From: Acidimicrobiales bacterium
GTDB lineage: Bacteria > Actinomycetota > Acidimicrobiia > Acidimicrobiales > Aldehydirespiratoraceae
Length of the DNA: 64,000 nucleotides
Assembly: GCA_041394245.1 (NCBI GenBank)
Contig: JAWKIR010000002.1
Location: forward strand, 1,612,001 to 1,676,000
Direction: 5' to 3'
Made by a program: the position numbers and the translations under genes. Under the pieces are notes generated by a model. It was not told the DNA's origin. It worked only from the letters and a program-made list of their open reading frames with translations, and searched no databases. This document shows positions 50,407 through 59,260 of this stretch, piece by piece; position 1 is the first letter of the stretch; every line of letters begins with the position of its first letter.

Positions 50407-51157
50407 TCCGACCGGTATGGACCAGGCGGCGCTCGACCGAATCGCCCGACTCCAACAGCGTCGCCAGCCCCGCAACGCCGCCGCCCCGGCGGCCGCCACC
50501 CCGGCCGCACCCGCAGCGGGAGCTCGGCCGGGCCGTCGCCGTCGCCGCCACCCCGCCGCCAGCGGCAGGGTGCTCGCCGCCGGTCTCGGCGCCACCACGA
50601 TGTTCGGCATCACGGCAGCGCTCACAGTCGAGGCCACGGCCGACACCGGAGGAACGTCCGCATCGGCACCAGCAGTACCCGCCGACACCCTGCCTGCCAA
50701 CACCCTGCCCTCCAACACCCTGGCTGCCGACACCCCGTCGGTCACCGAAGACGGCGCCCTGCCCTTCGAGGGTGAGCTCCCGCCGGGATTCACGGTGGAC
50801 GACATCGACGTCGCCTCTATCCCGGAGGGTGGAGTCCTCACCGGCGAAGTATCCGAGGACGGCCCCCCCGTCGTCGTGGTGTTCCACCCGCGGACCGTGC
50901 CCGGCGAGACGGTCGCCGCCGATGTGGCGACCGGCGCGCCGGCCGCGTCATCCACCCCGGCCCCGGCTGCGAGCGCGTCGCCGGCACCGGCCATTGCCGC
51001 ACCGGCACCATTGACCCCGACCCCGGTCGTCACCGCGGCGCCGGCCCCCGTCGTCACCGCCGCCCCGACGCCGGTCGTCACCGCGGCACCGACCCCGGTC
51101 GTGACCGCGGCGCCGGCGCCGGCTCCGGCGCCGACCCCCACGACCAGTGGAAGCTGA
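50399..51157 (+). CDS. Hypothetical Ala/Pro-rich membrane-anchored or secreted protein
   Basis: This 252-residue protein has a basic Arg/Ala/Pro-rich cytoplasmic N terminus (about 1-55), one hydrophobic segment (about 57-75), a Thr/Pro linker, a short globular part (about 105-160; ELPPGFTVDDIDV) and a C-terminal Pro/Ala/Thr/Val repeat. It overlaps the Asp/His protein gene by eight bases and apbE by 11. No FMN-binding Thr motif, heme motif or known domain was seen. The repeat tail could span the cell wall. Function unknown; its role is tied by position to the ApbE/heme-protein pair. Confidence 0.7.
   Translation: MTDPTGMDQAALDRIARLQQRRQPRNAAAPAAATPAAPAAGARPGRRRRRHPAASGRVLAAGLGATTMFGITAALTVEATADTGGTSASAPAVPADTLPANTLPSNTLAADTPSVTEDGALPFEGELPPGFTVDDIDVASIPEGGVLTGEVSEDGPPVVVVFHPRTVPGETVAADVATGAPAASSTPAPAASASPAPAIAAPAPLTPTPVVTAAPAPVVTAAPTPVVTAAPTPVVTAAPAPAPAPTPTTSGS
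51017..51118 (+). repeat. Four copies of a 24-base repeat encoding PVVTAAPx
   Basis: A unit like CCGGTCGTCACCGCGGCGCCGACC repeats about four times in tandem with synonymous differences. It encodes the octapeptide PVVTAAP(A/T) near the C terminus of the Ala/Pro-rich protein. Confidence 0.8.
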
Positions 51158-52079
51158 ACACCATCAGTTCCGGGTGATGGGGTGCGACGCGCACGTCGTC
51201 CTCGTCGACCCGTCCCCCACTGCGATGACGGCGGCGGTCGAGCATCTTCACGATCTCGACCGTCGCTGGAGTCGGTTCCGCCACGACAGTGAACTGTCGA
51301 TGCTCAACACGGCCCAGGGCGACTGGGTCGAGGTGTCGGTCGCCACGATGGTGCTGGTGACCACCATGCAACGGGCAGCGGCCGACACCGCCGCCTGGTT
51401 CGATCCGACCTTTCTCTTCGAGGTCCTCGAGACCGGCTATGTGCACAGCGCCGACGACCCTGGCCGTCGGTCCGTCGTCGTCGATCTGCCGTGTCCCGGT
51501 CTGAGCATCGACGACGCCGAGATCGACACCTCGCGCTCTCGCATCCGCCTACCCGGCGGCCTGGCCGTCGATGCCGGCGGGATCGGCAAGGGGCTCGCAG
51601 CCGATCTGACCGTCGAGATGCTGCTCGCCGGTGGCACCGCCGGCGCTCTGGTCAGCATCGGGGGCGACATGACCGCCGCTGGTCGCGCACCGGACGAATC
51701 GGGGTGGACCATCGACGTCGAGCATCCCCTCGAACCGGGCACGATCTGCACCCGACTCACCCTCTCCGGTGGTGGGGTGGCCACATCGAGCACCCGCAAG
51801 CGCCGCTCCGTTTCGGACGGCGTCTCGCGTCATCACACCATCGACCCCAGGACGAGGCAGAGCGCGGCGACCGACCTCGCCGCGGTCACCGTCATCGCGC
51901 CGACCGGGTGGCAGGCCGAAGCCCACGCCACAGCGCTGCTCCTCAACGGCAGCGCCCTCGCCGATGCCTACGCCGCCGAACGGTCTCTCAGCGGCTTCGC
52001 CATGACCAACGACGGCGCAGAAGTCCGGTTCGGCTCGCTCGCGTCCCCCTCGAACGCTCTCACGGAGGCCGTGCGATGA
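51147..52079 (+). CDS. apbE: FAD:protein FMN transferase (ApbE)
   Basis: This is a 310-residue ApbE-family protein. FRVMGCDAHVVL is the N-terminal strand, DAGGIGKGLAAD near residue 145 is the FAD-binding signature, and VSIGGDM and HHTIDPRTRQ are conserved (H-I-D-P). ApbE moves FMN from FAD onto a Thr/Ser of target proteins, for example in extracellular electron-transfer flavoproteins. No signal peptide is visible. It overlaps the preceding gene by 11 bases (GTG 51147) and the heme-protein gene as ATGA. The usual target, an FMN-binding-domain protein with an (S/T)GA(T/S) motif, was not found among its neighbours. Confidence 0.92.
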   Translation: MEAEHHQFRVMGCDAHVVLVDPSPTAMTAAVEHLHDLDRRWSRFRHDSELSMLNTAQGDWVEVSVATMVLVTTMQRAAADTAAWFDPTFLFEVLETGYVHSADDPGRRSVVVDLPCPGLSIDDAEIDTSRSRIRLPGGLAVDAGGIGKGLAADLTVEMLLAGGTAGALVSIGGDMTAAGRAPDESGWTIDVEHPLEPGTICTRLTLSGGGVATSSTRKRRSVSDGVSRHHTIDPRTRQSAATDLAAVTVIAPTGWQAEAHATALLLNGSALADAYAAERSLSGFAMTNDGAEVRFGSLASPSNALTEAVR

Positions 52080-52639
52080 ATCCCCAGTTCTGGTGGTACC
52101 TCTCCCGGGCGTCCGGGATCGTCGCATGGCTGATCCTCACGGCATCGGTGCTGTGGGGCATCGTGCTCGCCACCGATCTCTTCTCGGAGAGCCGCCGGCC
52201 GGCCTGGCTGCTCGACCTGCACCGTTGGCTCGGCGGCCTGGCCGTCGGGTTCACGGCAATCCACATCGCCGCGCTCGTGGCCGACAGCTACATCGAGTTC
52301 TCCGTCGCCGACCTGACGGTGCCGTTCGCGTCGGACTACAAGACCGGCGCGGTCGCGTGGGGGGTGCTCGCGATGTGGCTGCTGGTCGTGGTCGAGGTCA
52401 CCTCGCTGGCGATGAAGCGGATCCCCCGCCGGATCTGGCGCGGCATCCATCGGACGAGTGCGGCGACCTTCTGGATGGCCAGTCTCCACGGCACCTACTC
52501 CGGCACCGACGCCAACAACCGTCTCTACGCCATCACGTCGATCGTCGCGGCGGTCGTGATGATGGTGGCGCTGGCCTACCGGATGTTCAGCCATGTGCTC
52601 GCGGCCGAAGCGCAGGTCAGCCGCCAGAAAGCAGGATGA
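52076..52639 (+). CDS. Ferric-reductase-like / cytochrome b-type transmembrane protein
   Basis: This is a 187-residue membrane protein with about four to five helices. Histidines H49 and H63 (13 residues between) and H125 and H138 lie in helices, matching the bis-heme b pattern of ferric-reductase-like transmembrane domains. The flavin/NAD domain of full ferric reductases is missing. Proteins like this often pair with FMN-binding proteins flavinylated by ApbE, which is encoded just upstream with ATGA overlap. It probably moves electrons across the membrane from quinol or to an outer acceptor. The 3' end overlaps the convergent exchanger gene by 23 bases. Confidence 0.83.
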   Translation: MNPQFWWYLSRASGIVAWLILTASVLWGIVLATDLFSESRRPAWLLDLHRWLGGLAVGFTAIHIAALVADSYIEFSVADLTVPFASDYKTGAVAWGVLAMWLLVVVEVTSLAMKRIPRRIWRGIHRTSAATFWMASLHGTYSGTDANNRLYAITSIVAAVVMMVALAYRMFSHVLAAEAQVSRQKAG

Positions 52640-53561
52640 CGCTGCCGACCCACAGGGCCAGCAGCACCACGCCCTCACGGCGGGTGACACGCGAACCGGT
52701 GATCATCATCAGCCAGCTCACCACCACGATGACGACCATCATCACCGAGCCCCACTCGGCGAGCCGGGTGTCGAGGACGGGTCCGGGTCCGACGAGCCCG
52801 ATCACACCGCCGACGGCGAGGCTGTTGAACACGTTGGAGCCGAGCAGGTTGCCGATCAGGAGATCGGTTTCTCGCTGACGGGCGGCTGCCATCGCGGTGA
52901 CGAGCTCGGGCGCCGAGGTGCCCACCGCGACGAGCGTGAACCCGACGAATCCGCCGGACAGATCGAGCTCGTCGGCGATCAGGGTGGCGCCCTCCACGAT
53001 GAACCAGGCCGACGCGATGACGAGCACGAGGCCGGTCACGGTGCGAAACGTCTCGAGCTTCGTCGAGTGTTCCTCGTCGCCCACCAACTCCTCGACGTCG
53101 GTTGCGAGCGGGTCACCGCGCCGCGCTGAACGCAGCACCGACACGAGCACCAGCATCAGCAGGGCACCGAGCGCAGCGCCCTCCCAGCGGCTCAGGTCAC
53201 CCTGGATCAGGCCGGCGAACACCAGCACGGCAGCCACCGAGATGGGCGCCTCCCGACGGACGGTCTGCGAGCTGACCGGGATCACGGTGATGAACGATGC
53301 CAGTGCCAGCACCAACGAGATGTTGGCCACATTGGACCCGACGACATTGCCGACACCGATGTCGAGGTTGCCGTCGACCGCGGCCAGCCCGGACACCACC
53401 ATCTCGGGCGCGCTGGTCCCGAAACCGATGACGACGGCACCGACGATGACGGGCGCAACGTTGAACACGGTGGCAAGCCGCGCCGCGCCCTTGACGAACT
53501 GATCCGATGCCAGCGTCAGAACCGACAGGCCACCGATGGCGAAGACGAGACCGAGCAGCAT
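52617..53561 (-). CDS. CaCA-family Na+/Ca2+ (cation/proton) exchanger, YrbG-like
   Basis: This is a 314-residue, ten-helix antiporter with two inverted alpha repeats: GFGTSAPEMVVSG...GNVVGSNVANI and AVGTSAPELVTAM...GNLLGSNVFNS. The acidic residues in these repeats bind the cation. A cytoplasmic loop of about 40 residues (about 145-172) separates the halves. It exports Ca2+ or another divalent cation against Na+ or H+. TAGAAT, a good -10, ends ten bases before ATG 53561. It converges with the ferric-reductase-like gene. Confidence 0.92.
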   Translation of the reverse strand: MLLGLVFAIGGLSVLTLASDQFVKGAARLATVFNVAPVIVGAVVIGFGTSAPEMVVSGLAAVDGNLDIGVGNVVGSNVANISLVLALASFITVIPVSSQTVRREAPISVAAVLVFAGLIQGDLSRWEGAALGALLMLVLVSVLRSARRGDPLATDVEELVGDEEHSTKLETFRTVTGLVLVIASAWFIVEGATLIADELDLSGGFVGFTLVAVGTSAPELVTAMAAARQRETDLLIGNLLGSNVFNSLAVGGVIGLVGPGPVLDTRLAEWGSVMMVVIVVVSWLMMITGSRVTRREGVVLLALWVGSVILLSGG

Positions 53562-53571
53562 GTGGTGCCAG

Positions 53572-53577
53572 ATTCTA
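53572..53577 (-). promoter_or_regulatory. Putative -10 (TAGAAT) for the CaCA exchanger
   Basis: TAGAAT on the minus strand, the best -10 match of the set, ends ten bases before ATG 53561. It lies between the ftsK stop (53586) and the exchanger start. Confidence 0.5.
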
Positions 53578-53585
53578 CGGGCGAA

Positions 53586-55979
53586 TCAGCCTTCGCCTCG
53601 ACGCTCGGCGAGCTCCTCGGGAGAAATCAGCACGTCGCGGGCCTTCGAGCCCGTCGAGGGTCCTACGACCCCCTTCTCTTCGAGCAGGTCCATGATGCGA
53701 CCGGCGCGGGCGAACCCGACACGGAGCTTGCGTTGCAGCATCGATGTCGACCCGAGTTGTGTCTGCACCACGAGTTCCATGGCCTGGACGAGGAGATCGT
53801 CGCCGTCGTCGTCGGCTTCGGGGGGCGCGGCGGTGATCGTGTCGAGCGACGGCGGCGTGTTGGTCACGCCACCGGGCAGCGAGGGCGCAAGCGTGCTCTG
53901 CTCGCCGCCATGCTCACCACCGCCCTTGGTCTCGAGCGCCACGGTCTGGTCCTCGGTGAACTCCGGCGCCTGGTCGCGCCAGTGCTTGACGATGGCGCGA
54001 ACCTCGTCTTCTTCGACCCAGCATCCCTGCACGCGATGCGGAGACGACGACGACGGCCCGAGCATCAGGAGGTCGCCCTTGCCCACGAGGCGCTCCGCCC
54101 CGGGCTGATCGAGGATGACCCGTGAATCGGTGAGACTGGAGACCGCGAAGGCGAGACGGGCGGGGACGTTGGCCTTGATCACCCCGGTGATGACGTTGAC
54201 CGACGGGCGCTGCGTCGCGATCACGAGGTGGATGCCGACGGCGCGTGCCATCTGGGCGATGCGGGCGATGGAATCCTCGACGTCTCGCGCCGCGACCATC
54301 ATGAGGTCGGCGAGCTCGTCGACCACCACGAGGATGAACGGGAGCCGGCGGTATTTCAGCGGCTCTCCGTGCTCGTCGACCTCGCCGAGCCCGACCTCGA
54401 GGGTGTCGGCGTCGACCGCGTTGTTGTAGCCGGTGATGTCGCGGAAGCCGACCTTGTGCAAGAGGTCGTAGCGCCGCTCCATCTCGCGCACTGCCCACGC
54501 GAGGGCGTTGGCCGCCTTACGCGGATCGGTCACCGGTGCGGTGAGCAGGTGCGGCGCCTTGTCGTACTGCCCCATCTCGACCCGTTTCGGGTCGACGAGG
54601 ATCAGGCGGACCTGATCGGGAGTCGAACGCATCAGGATCGAGGTCAACAACGAGTTGAGGCACGACGACTTGCCGGCGCCGGTGGCACCGGCGATGAGGA
54701 CGTGGGGCATCGTTGCCAGGTTGACCATCATGTTGCGGCCGTTGATGTCGCGACCGATCGCCACTTCGAGCGGATGGGATGCCTGGCGGGCTTCCTTCGA
54801 GCCGAGGATGTCGCCGACGGTGATGATCTCGCGGCTGCTGTTGGGCACCTCCACACCGATCGCCCGGCGACCCGGGATCGGCGCGAGGATTCGCACGTCG
54901 GGCGAGGCCATCGCGTAGGCGATGTCTTTCCGGAGGCTCTCGAGCTTGCTGACCTTGACGCCCTCACCCAACTCGAGCACATAACGGGTGACGGTCGGAC
55001 CGACGACGGGTTCGAGCAGTGTGGTCTCGACGCCGAACTGGGCGAGCGCCGCGTGCAGGAGCTTGCCCCGCTCGGCGACCTCCACCGCATCGATCTCCTG
55101 CTTGTCGCTGCGGGCCAGCATCGACAGCGGCGGCAGCGTCCAGTCGCCGGGATCCATCATCGGCAGCGCCTGCTGCTCCTGCTCCTTCACCGGTTCGGCT
55201 GTGGCCTTCGCCTTGCGTGAGATCTTGGCCGCCGGCTCGTCGGGCTCGGGGTCCGGCTCCGGTTCGGGTTGCGGCGCCGGTTGCGGCGCCGCAGCGTCGT
55301 CTCGAAGGTCGATGACCTCCGAGTTGGGATCGGCGAACAGCCCGCGGAACGTGCGGGTGACTGCGCCGGCGGCCGGACCGACCACCTTCGCGATCCCCCC
55401 ACCGACTTCACGCGCCGTCGAGCCGGTCAGCACCATCACCCCGACGAGGGCGACCGCGATCAGGATGAGAACGCTGCCGGCGAGCGCGAGCAGGCCATGG
55501 AGGGGGCCGCCGATCGCCATCCCGAGGATGCCGCCGGCCGCCCCGATCTCGCTGACCGGATCATCGATGCCGGGACGACCGCGCAGCACGTGGAGCAGCC
55601 CCGCGAGGGCCACGACGATGAGCGCACCACCGACGGCGACACGCGCGAGCCGCTCCGCTTCGGAATCGTCGACGTCGTCGCCCCGGATGAGGGCGACGCC
55701 GAGCCCGACGAGTCCGATCGGGATGATCACCCGCAACAGGCCGAGCCCGAGCGCGAGCGCATCGTCGAATCCCTCGCCGACGACGCCCGCGGCGCCGATC
55801 CAGACGCTGGCCGCCGCAAGGAGGCCGAGAAGGATCGCACCGACGCCCCAGAGGTCGGCCTGATGGCCCGAGAGCACGGATCCGACCGCTTGGCGGGACG
55901 CGGAGGGACCCTTTGCGGGCCGCTTCGCCGCCGGCTTCCTGGCCGGGGCGCGCTTCTTGGAGTTCGTCTTGGTGGCCAC
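53586..55979 (-). CDS. ftsK: FtsK/SpoIIIE DNA translocase
   Basis: This is a 797-residue translocase. A basic N terminus is followed by four membrane helices (about 44-64, 79-98, 113-130 and 160-186), a Pro/Glu-rich linker (about 230-275), the alpha/beta motor with Walker A GATGAGKS (431-438) and VVVDELADLM (Walker B), and a C-terminal gamma winged helix (STSMLQRKLRVGFARAGRIM) that reads polarity sequences. It pumps chromosome termini at the septum. It starts with GTG 55979; TAGGTT lies ten bases upstream. The order dapA-rnj-ftsK matches Streptomyces and mycobacteria. Confidence 0.97.
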   Translation of the reverse strand: MATKTNSKKRAPARKPAAKRPAKGPSASRQAVGSVLSGHQADLWGVGAILLGLLAAASVWIGAAGVVGEGFDDALALGLGLLRVIIPIGLVGLGVALIRGDDVDDSEAERLARVAVGGALIVVALAGLLHVLRGRPGIDDPVSEIGAAGGILGMAIGGPLHGLLALAGSVLILIAVALVGVMVLTGSTAREVGGGIAKVVGPAAGAVTRTFRGLFADPNSEVIDLRDDAAAPQPAPQPEPEPDPEPDEPAAKISRKAKATAEPVKEQEQQALPMMDPGDWTLPPLSMLARSDKQEIDAVEVAERGKLLHAALAQFGVETTLLEPVVGPTVTRYVLELGEGVKVSKLESLRKDIAYAMASPDVRILAPIPGRRAIGVEVPNSSREIITVGDILGSKEARQASHPLEVAIGRDINGRNMMVNLATMPHVLIAGATGAGKSSCLNSLLTSILMRSTPDQVRLILVDPKRVEMGQYDKAPHLLTAPVTDPRKAANALAWAVREMERRYDLLHKVGFRDITGYNNAVDADTLEVGLGEVDEHGEPLKYRRLPFILVVVDELADLMMVAARDVEDSIARIAQMARAVGIHLVIATQRPSVNVITGVIKANVPARLAFAVSSLTDSRVILDQPGAERLVGKGDLLMLGPSSSSPHRVQGCWVEEDEVRAIVKHWRDQAPEFTEDQTVALETKGGGEHGGEQSTLAPSLPGGVTNTPPSLDTITAAPPEADDDGDDLLVQAMELVVQTQLGSTSMLQRKLRVGFARAGRIMDLLEEKGVVGPSTGSKARDVLISPEELAERRGEG

Positions 55980-56187
55980 GATGTCTTCGAACCTACCAGC
56001 GCGGGGTGCCGGCCCCGGGGCACCCCACTCGCGCGGTTCGCGCGTGCGGTCGCGCGATGTGCGCCGCCAGCTCCGACACGACGAAGTGGAAATCGAGCCG
56101 GGAGGTGGTCATCTCCGACCTCATCGTGCTCGGCGTGATCTCGTCGTCGTTTCGGCGAAAACGAGGCCGACCGGGTAGGGCAGCGGA
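55980..56187 (-). promoter_or_regulatory. rnj-ftsK spacer with hairpin and putative ftsK promoter
   Basis: These 208 bases hold no gene I can support. On the minus strand a hairpin GGGGTGCC/GGCACCCC (about 56008-56031) may end rnj transcription, although no T tract follows. TAGGTT (55990-55995) ends ten bases before the ftsK GTG and is a likely -10. Confidence 0.5.
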
Positions 56188-57864
56188 TCAGCCCTCGCGC
56201 ACCATGGGCACGATCATGGGGCGACGGCGGGTACGGTCGCTGACCGTCTGACCGGCCGAGCGACGAGTGATCTGGCTGAGCTTCTCCAGATCGTTCTCGC
56301 CAGCCTTCAGTGCCTTGCGCAGATCACGCTCCACTGCGTCGGCCACTGCGGTCTCGTGGGCGAGCAGCGCCGGCTTCTCGACCCACCCGCGGGTGACGAC
56401 GTCGGGGCCGGCGATGATCTCACCACGCTCCAGATCGACGTGCACCACGATCGTGACGAAGCCGTCGTCGCCGAGCACGCGGCGGTCGCCGAGCACGGCG
56501 TTGCCGAGGTCGCCGACCATGCCGTCGACGTACACGCGGTCGGTGCCGATCGATCCGAGATGGGTGATGCCGTCGTCGCTGAGTTCGATCTGGTCACCGT
56601 CCTCGCAGAAGACGACGCGGTCGTGCGGCATTCCCATCTTGTAGGCGAGATCCCGATGGGCGACGAGGTGGGCGTATTCGCCGTGGACGGGCACGAACCA
56701 TTCGGGCACGGCAACGGAGTGGAGGGTGGCCAATTCCTGTTGCTTGCCGTGGCCGCTGGTGTGGACGTCGACCTGGCCGCTGTGGAGCACCTTCGCGCCG
56801 AGGCGGGCGAGTCCGTTGCGCACCGACGCGACCGCCGCCTCGTTGCCCGGGATCGGGTGGGAACTGAAGACGACGGTGTCGTTGTCGTCGAGCTTCATCC
56901 AGCGGCTCTCCCCGATCGACATCTGTGTCAGGGCCGCCCGTGGCTCGCCCTGGGACCCCGTACAGACCACGACGACGCGTTCTGGTTCGAGATCGCCGAT
57001 GTCCTCGATGTCTCGGATGTGGGCGTCGGGAATGCGGAGGATCCCCACGTCTCGCGCGAGCTTCACGTTGCGTCGCATCGACAGCCCGAGCGTGACGAGC
57101 ACCCGCCCGGTCTCGACCGCCGCGTCGGCGATCTGCTGGATCCGATGGATATGGCTGGCGAACGACGCGATGATCACGCGCCGACCCTCCTCGCCCCGGA
57201 TGACGGCGCTCAACGCCGCGCCGACGTCCTTTTCCGAACGCGACGCACCGGGCTGATCGGCGTTGGTCGAGTCGGCCAGCAGCAGGCGGATTCCCGGGTC
57301 CCAGGCGAGCGCGCCGATACGGGAGAGATCGGTGCGGCGTCCGTCGACCGGCGTGAGGTCGAGCTTGAAGTCGCTCGAATGCAAGATGACGCCCTGGTCG
57401 GTGTGGAAGGCGGTGATGTTGCCCGACGGGATCGAGTGGGTGACCGGGAGGAACTCACAGTCGAAGGGCCCCACCATCCCGCGGTCGCCGTCCTTGATCT
57501 CGCGGAGCTGCGCCCGGTCCAAGAGTCGGACCTCTTTGAGCTTGTGCTGGATGAGCCCCAGGGTGAAAGCCGACCCGTAGATCGGAACCGAGAGGTGCGC
57601 CATCAGGTACGGGAGCGCCCCGATGTGGTCCTCGTGCGCATGCGTGGCGATGATCGCCTCCACCCGATCGGCGTTGTCGATCAGATAGCTGAGGTCCGGC
57701 AGGACCGCGTCGACGCCGGGCAGATCATCGCCCGCGAACATCTGACCGCAGTCGAGGACGACGATGCGTCCCTCGGTCTCGATGGCGGCGCAGTTGCGAC
57801 CGATCTGGCCGAGGCCGCCGAGGAAGGTGATGCGAACGGGTGCGGCCGGCTTTCCGGATCCCAT
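56188..57864 (-). CDS. rnj: Ribonuclease J
   Basis: This is a 558-residue beta-CASP metallo-beta-lactamase nuclease. Zinc motif THAHEDHIG (H75, H77, D79, H80) is present, with the next ligands in LPVTHSIP and SSDFKLD. The beta-CASP signatures GSQGEP and VHTSGHG, and the C-terminal oligomerisation domain, follow. RNase J has 5'-to-3' exo- and endonuclease activity in mRNA decay and rRNA maturation. ATG 57864 is one base after the dapA stop, so the genes are coupled as in other Actinobacteria. Confidence 0.97.
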   Translation of the reverse strand: MGSGKPAAPVRITFLGGLGQIGRNCAAIETEGRIVVLDCGQMFAGDDLPGVDAVLPDLSYLIDNADRVEAIIATHAHEDHIGALPYLMAHLSVPIYGSAFTLGLIQHKLKEVRLLDRAQLREIKDGDRGMVGPFDCEFLPVTHSIPSGNITAFHTDQGVILHSSDFKLDLTPVDGRRTDLSRIGALAWDPGIRLLLADSTNADQPGASRSEKDVGAALSAVIRGEEGRRVIIASFASHIHRIQQIADAAVETGRVLVTLGLSMRRNVKLARDVGILRIPDAHIRDIEDIGDLEPERVVVVCTGSQGEPRAALTQMSIGESRWMKLDDNDTVVFSSHPIPGNEAAVASVRNGLARLGAKVLHSGQVDVHTSGHGKQQELATLHSVAVPEWFVPVHGEYAHLVAHRDLAYKMGMPHDRVVFCEDGDQIELSDDGITHLGSIGTDRVYVDGMVGDLGNAVLGDRRVLGDDGFVTIVVHVDLERGEIIAGPDVVTRGWVEKPALLAHETAVADAVERDLRKALKAGENDLEKLSQITRRSAGQTVSDRTRRRPMIVPMVREG

Positions 57865-57865
57865 C

Positions 57866-58756
57866 TCAGGCTCGACCGAGTTCGGCGAGCACGGCCTTGG
57901 CGTCGTCCTCGACGAACGCCGGTTCGGGGCCCATCGGCATCCGCGTGGGCCCGCCCGGGAGACCGAGGAGTCGCAGCATGGCCTTGGTCGGCACCGGGTT
58001 GGGCGCGAGATCGCCCGTCTCGAACTCGTAGGACGGGATGAGGCGTCGGTTGATCTCGGCGGCCTTGTGGACGTCGCCGCCGAAGAAGGCATTCATCATC
58101 TCGGAGGTCTCATTGCCCACCCAATGGGTCGCGACACCGATGGTGCCGACACCGCCGATCGCCATCAGCGCCAGGGTGAGACCGTCGTCGCCGCTGTAGA
58201 CCTCGGTGCCCTCCGGGGCGAGCGACAGCATCCGGGCCGTCTCGGCCGGGCTGCCGGCCGCGTCTTTCACGCCGACGATGTTGTCGACGTCGGTGAAGAG
58301 GTCGACCATCGTCTCGGTCGCGATCTTGCGCCCGGTGCGGACGGGGATGTCGTAGAGGAGGATCGGGAGGTCGGTCGCCGCCGCGCAGGCACGGAAGTGC
58401 TCGCTCAGGCCGGCCTGCGACGGCCGGTTGTAGTAGCCGGCCACGTGGAGAATGCCGTGGGCGCCGGCCGCGGTCGCCCGCCGGGTCAACTCGACGGCCG
58501 CTCTGGTGTCGTTGCTGCCCGCACCCGCGACCACCGGGGTCTCGGTCGCCTCGACGACGGCGCGGATCAGATCGATCTGCTCGTCGTGGGTCAGCGTCGG
58601 GCTCTCACCGGTCGTGCCGGCGATGACCAGACCGTCGTTGCCGCCGACCGTCGTCAGATGAGCGGCGAGTTCCTGCGCACCGTCGAGGTCGAGGGATCCG
58701 TCGGCGTTGAAGGGCGTCACCATGGCAGTGAGTACCCGTCCGAAGCGTGGTTCCAT
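57866..58756 (-). CDS. dapA: 4-hydroxy-tetrahydrodipicolinate synthase
   Basis: This is a 296-residue class I aldolase-fold enzyme. The Schiff-base lysine is K164 in VGVKDAAG, the catalytic Tyr is Y135 in YDIPVRTG, and GTTGESPTL binds pyruvate. It condenses pyruvate with aspartate semialdehyde, the first step of DAP/lysine synthesis. It is immediately upstream of rnj. The remaining succinylase-route genes are 27-33 kb into this window; dapB is not seen. Confidence 0.96.
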   Translation of the reverse strand: MEPRFGRVLTAMVTPFNADGSLDLDGAQELAAHLTTVGGNDGLVIAGTTGESPTLTHDEQIDLIRAVVEATETPVVAGAGSNDTRAAVELTRRATAAGAHGILHVAGYYNRPSQAGLSEHFRACAAATDLPILLYDIPVRTGRKIATETMVDLFTDVDNIVGVKDAAGSPAETARMLSLAPEGTEVYSGDDGLTLALMAIGGVGTIGVATHWVGNETSEMMNAFFGGDVHKAAEINRRLIPSYEFETGDLAPNPVPTKAMLRLLGLPGGPTRMPMGPEPAFVEDDAKAVLAELGRA

Positions 58757-58801
58757 CCCGCAATGGTGCCACGTGCGGCGCGGAATCCCGCGCCGATTCA
58801 G

Positions 58802-59260
58802 TCAGCGATCTTCGACCGCGGCCGTCACGTCGACGCCCCCTGCCATCTCGAACGTCAGCCGAAGGTCGATGTCGGCGCCCTCGGTGAGTGGCGTGACCAG
58901 GCCCAGACACATCACGTGGAGGCCGCCGGGCTCGAAGGCCAACCGCCCCTGCGGCTCGAGCGTGAGTTCCTCGGCAGATGTCGGCTCCATGCTCGTGACC
59001 CCGTCGTCGACCGTCGAGCGGTGCACCATGGTCGAGAGGCACGCCGACGACGTCGCCCCGAGTAGACGATCCGCTTGCGTGCCGGTGTTCTCGACCGCGA
59101 AGTAGAACGCCGCGGTCGGCGCGCCCGGTGCCGTCGGTCGGGCCCACACATCGCGCACCGAGAGCGCTCCCGCGGTGTCGGCCGGCCCGGTGTCGTCGCC
59201 GCAACCGGCGAAGAGCAGGGTCGCGACCGCGACCCCGACGAAGGGCCGCATCCCCCTCAT
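58802..59260 (-). CDS. PCu(A)C-type periplasmic copper chaperone lipoprotein
   Basis: This is a 152-residue lipoprotein with a lipobox FAGC (Cys20). The copper motif is complete: H80, M91, H115 and M117 (VHRST, SMEP, GLHVM), close to HMx10Mx21HxM. PCu(A)C delivers Cu(I) to the CuA centre of cytochrome oxidase, usually together with SCO. The SCO gene is directly upstream, overlapping by four bases. An oxidase subunit I lies further upstream. It is the last gene in the respiratory group. Confidence 0.92.
   Translation of the reverse strand: MRGMRPFVGVAVATLLFAGCGDDTGPADTAGALSVRDVWARPTAPGAPTAAFYFAVENTGTQADRLLGATSSACLSTMVHRSTVDDGVTSMEPTSAEELTLEPQGRLAFEPGGLHVMCLGLVTPLTEGADIDLRLTFEMAGGVDVTAAVEDR

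Noticed and set aside
51017..51118. CRISPR-like array of 24-base repeats
   Set aside because: Repeats are contiguous with no unique spacers and encode an octapeptide repeat in frame.
47524..53561. Genomic island from recent horizontal transfer
   Set aside because: It interrupts a conserved gene order, but codon and base use match the neighbours and there are no integrase, tRNA or flanking repeats.
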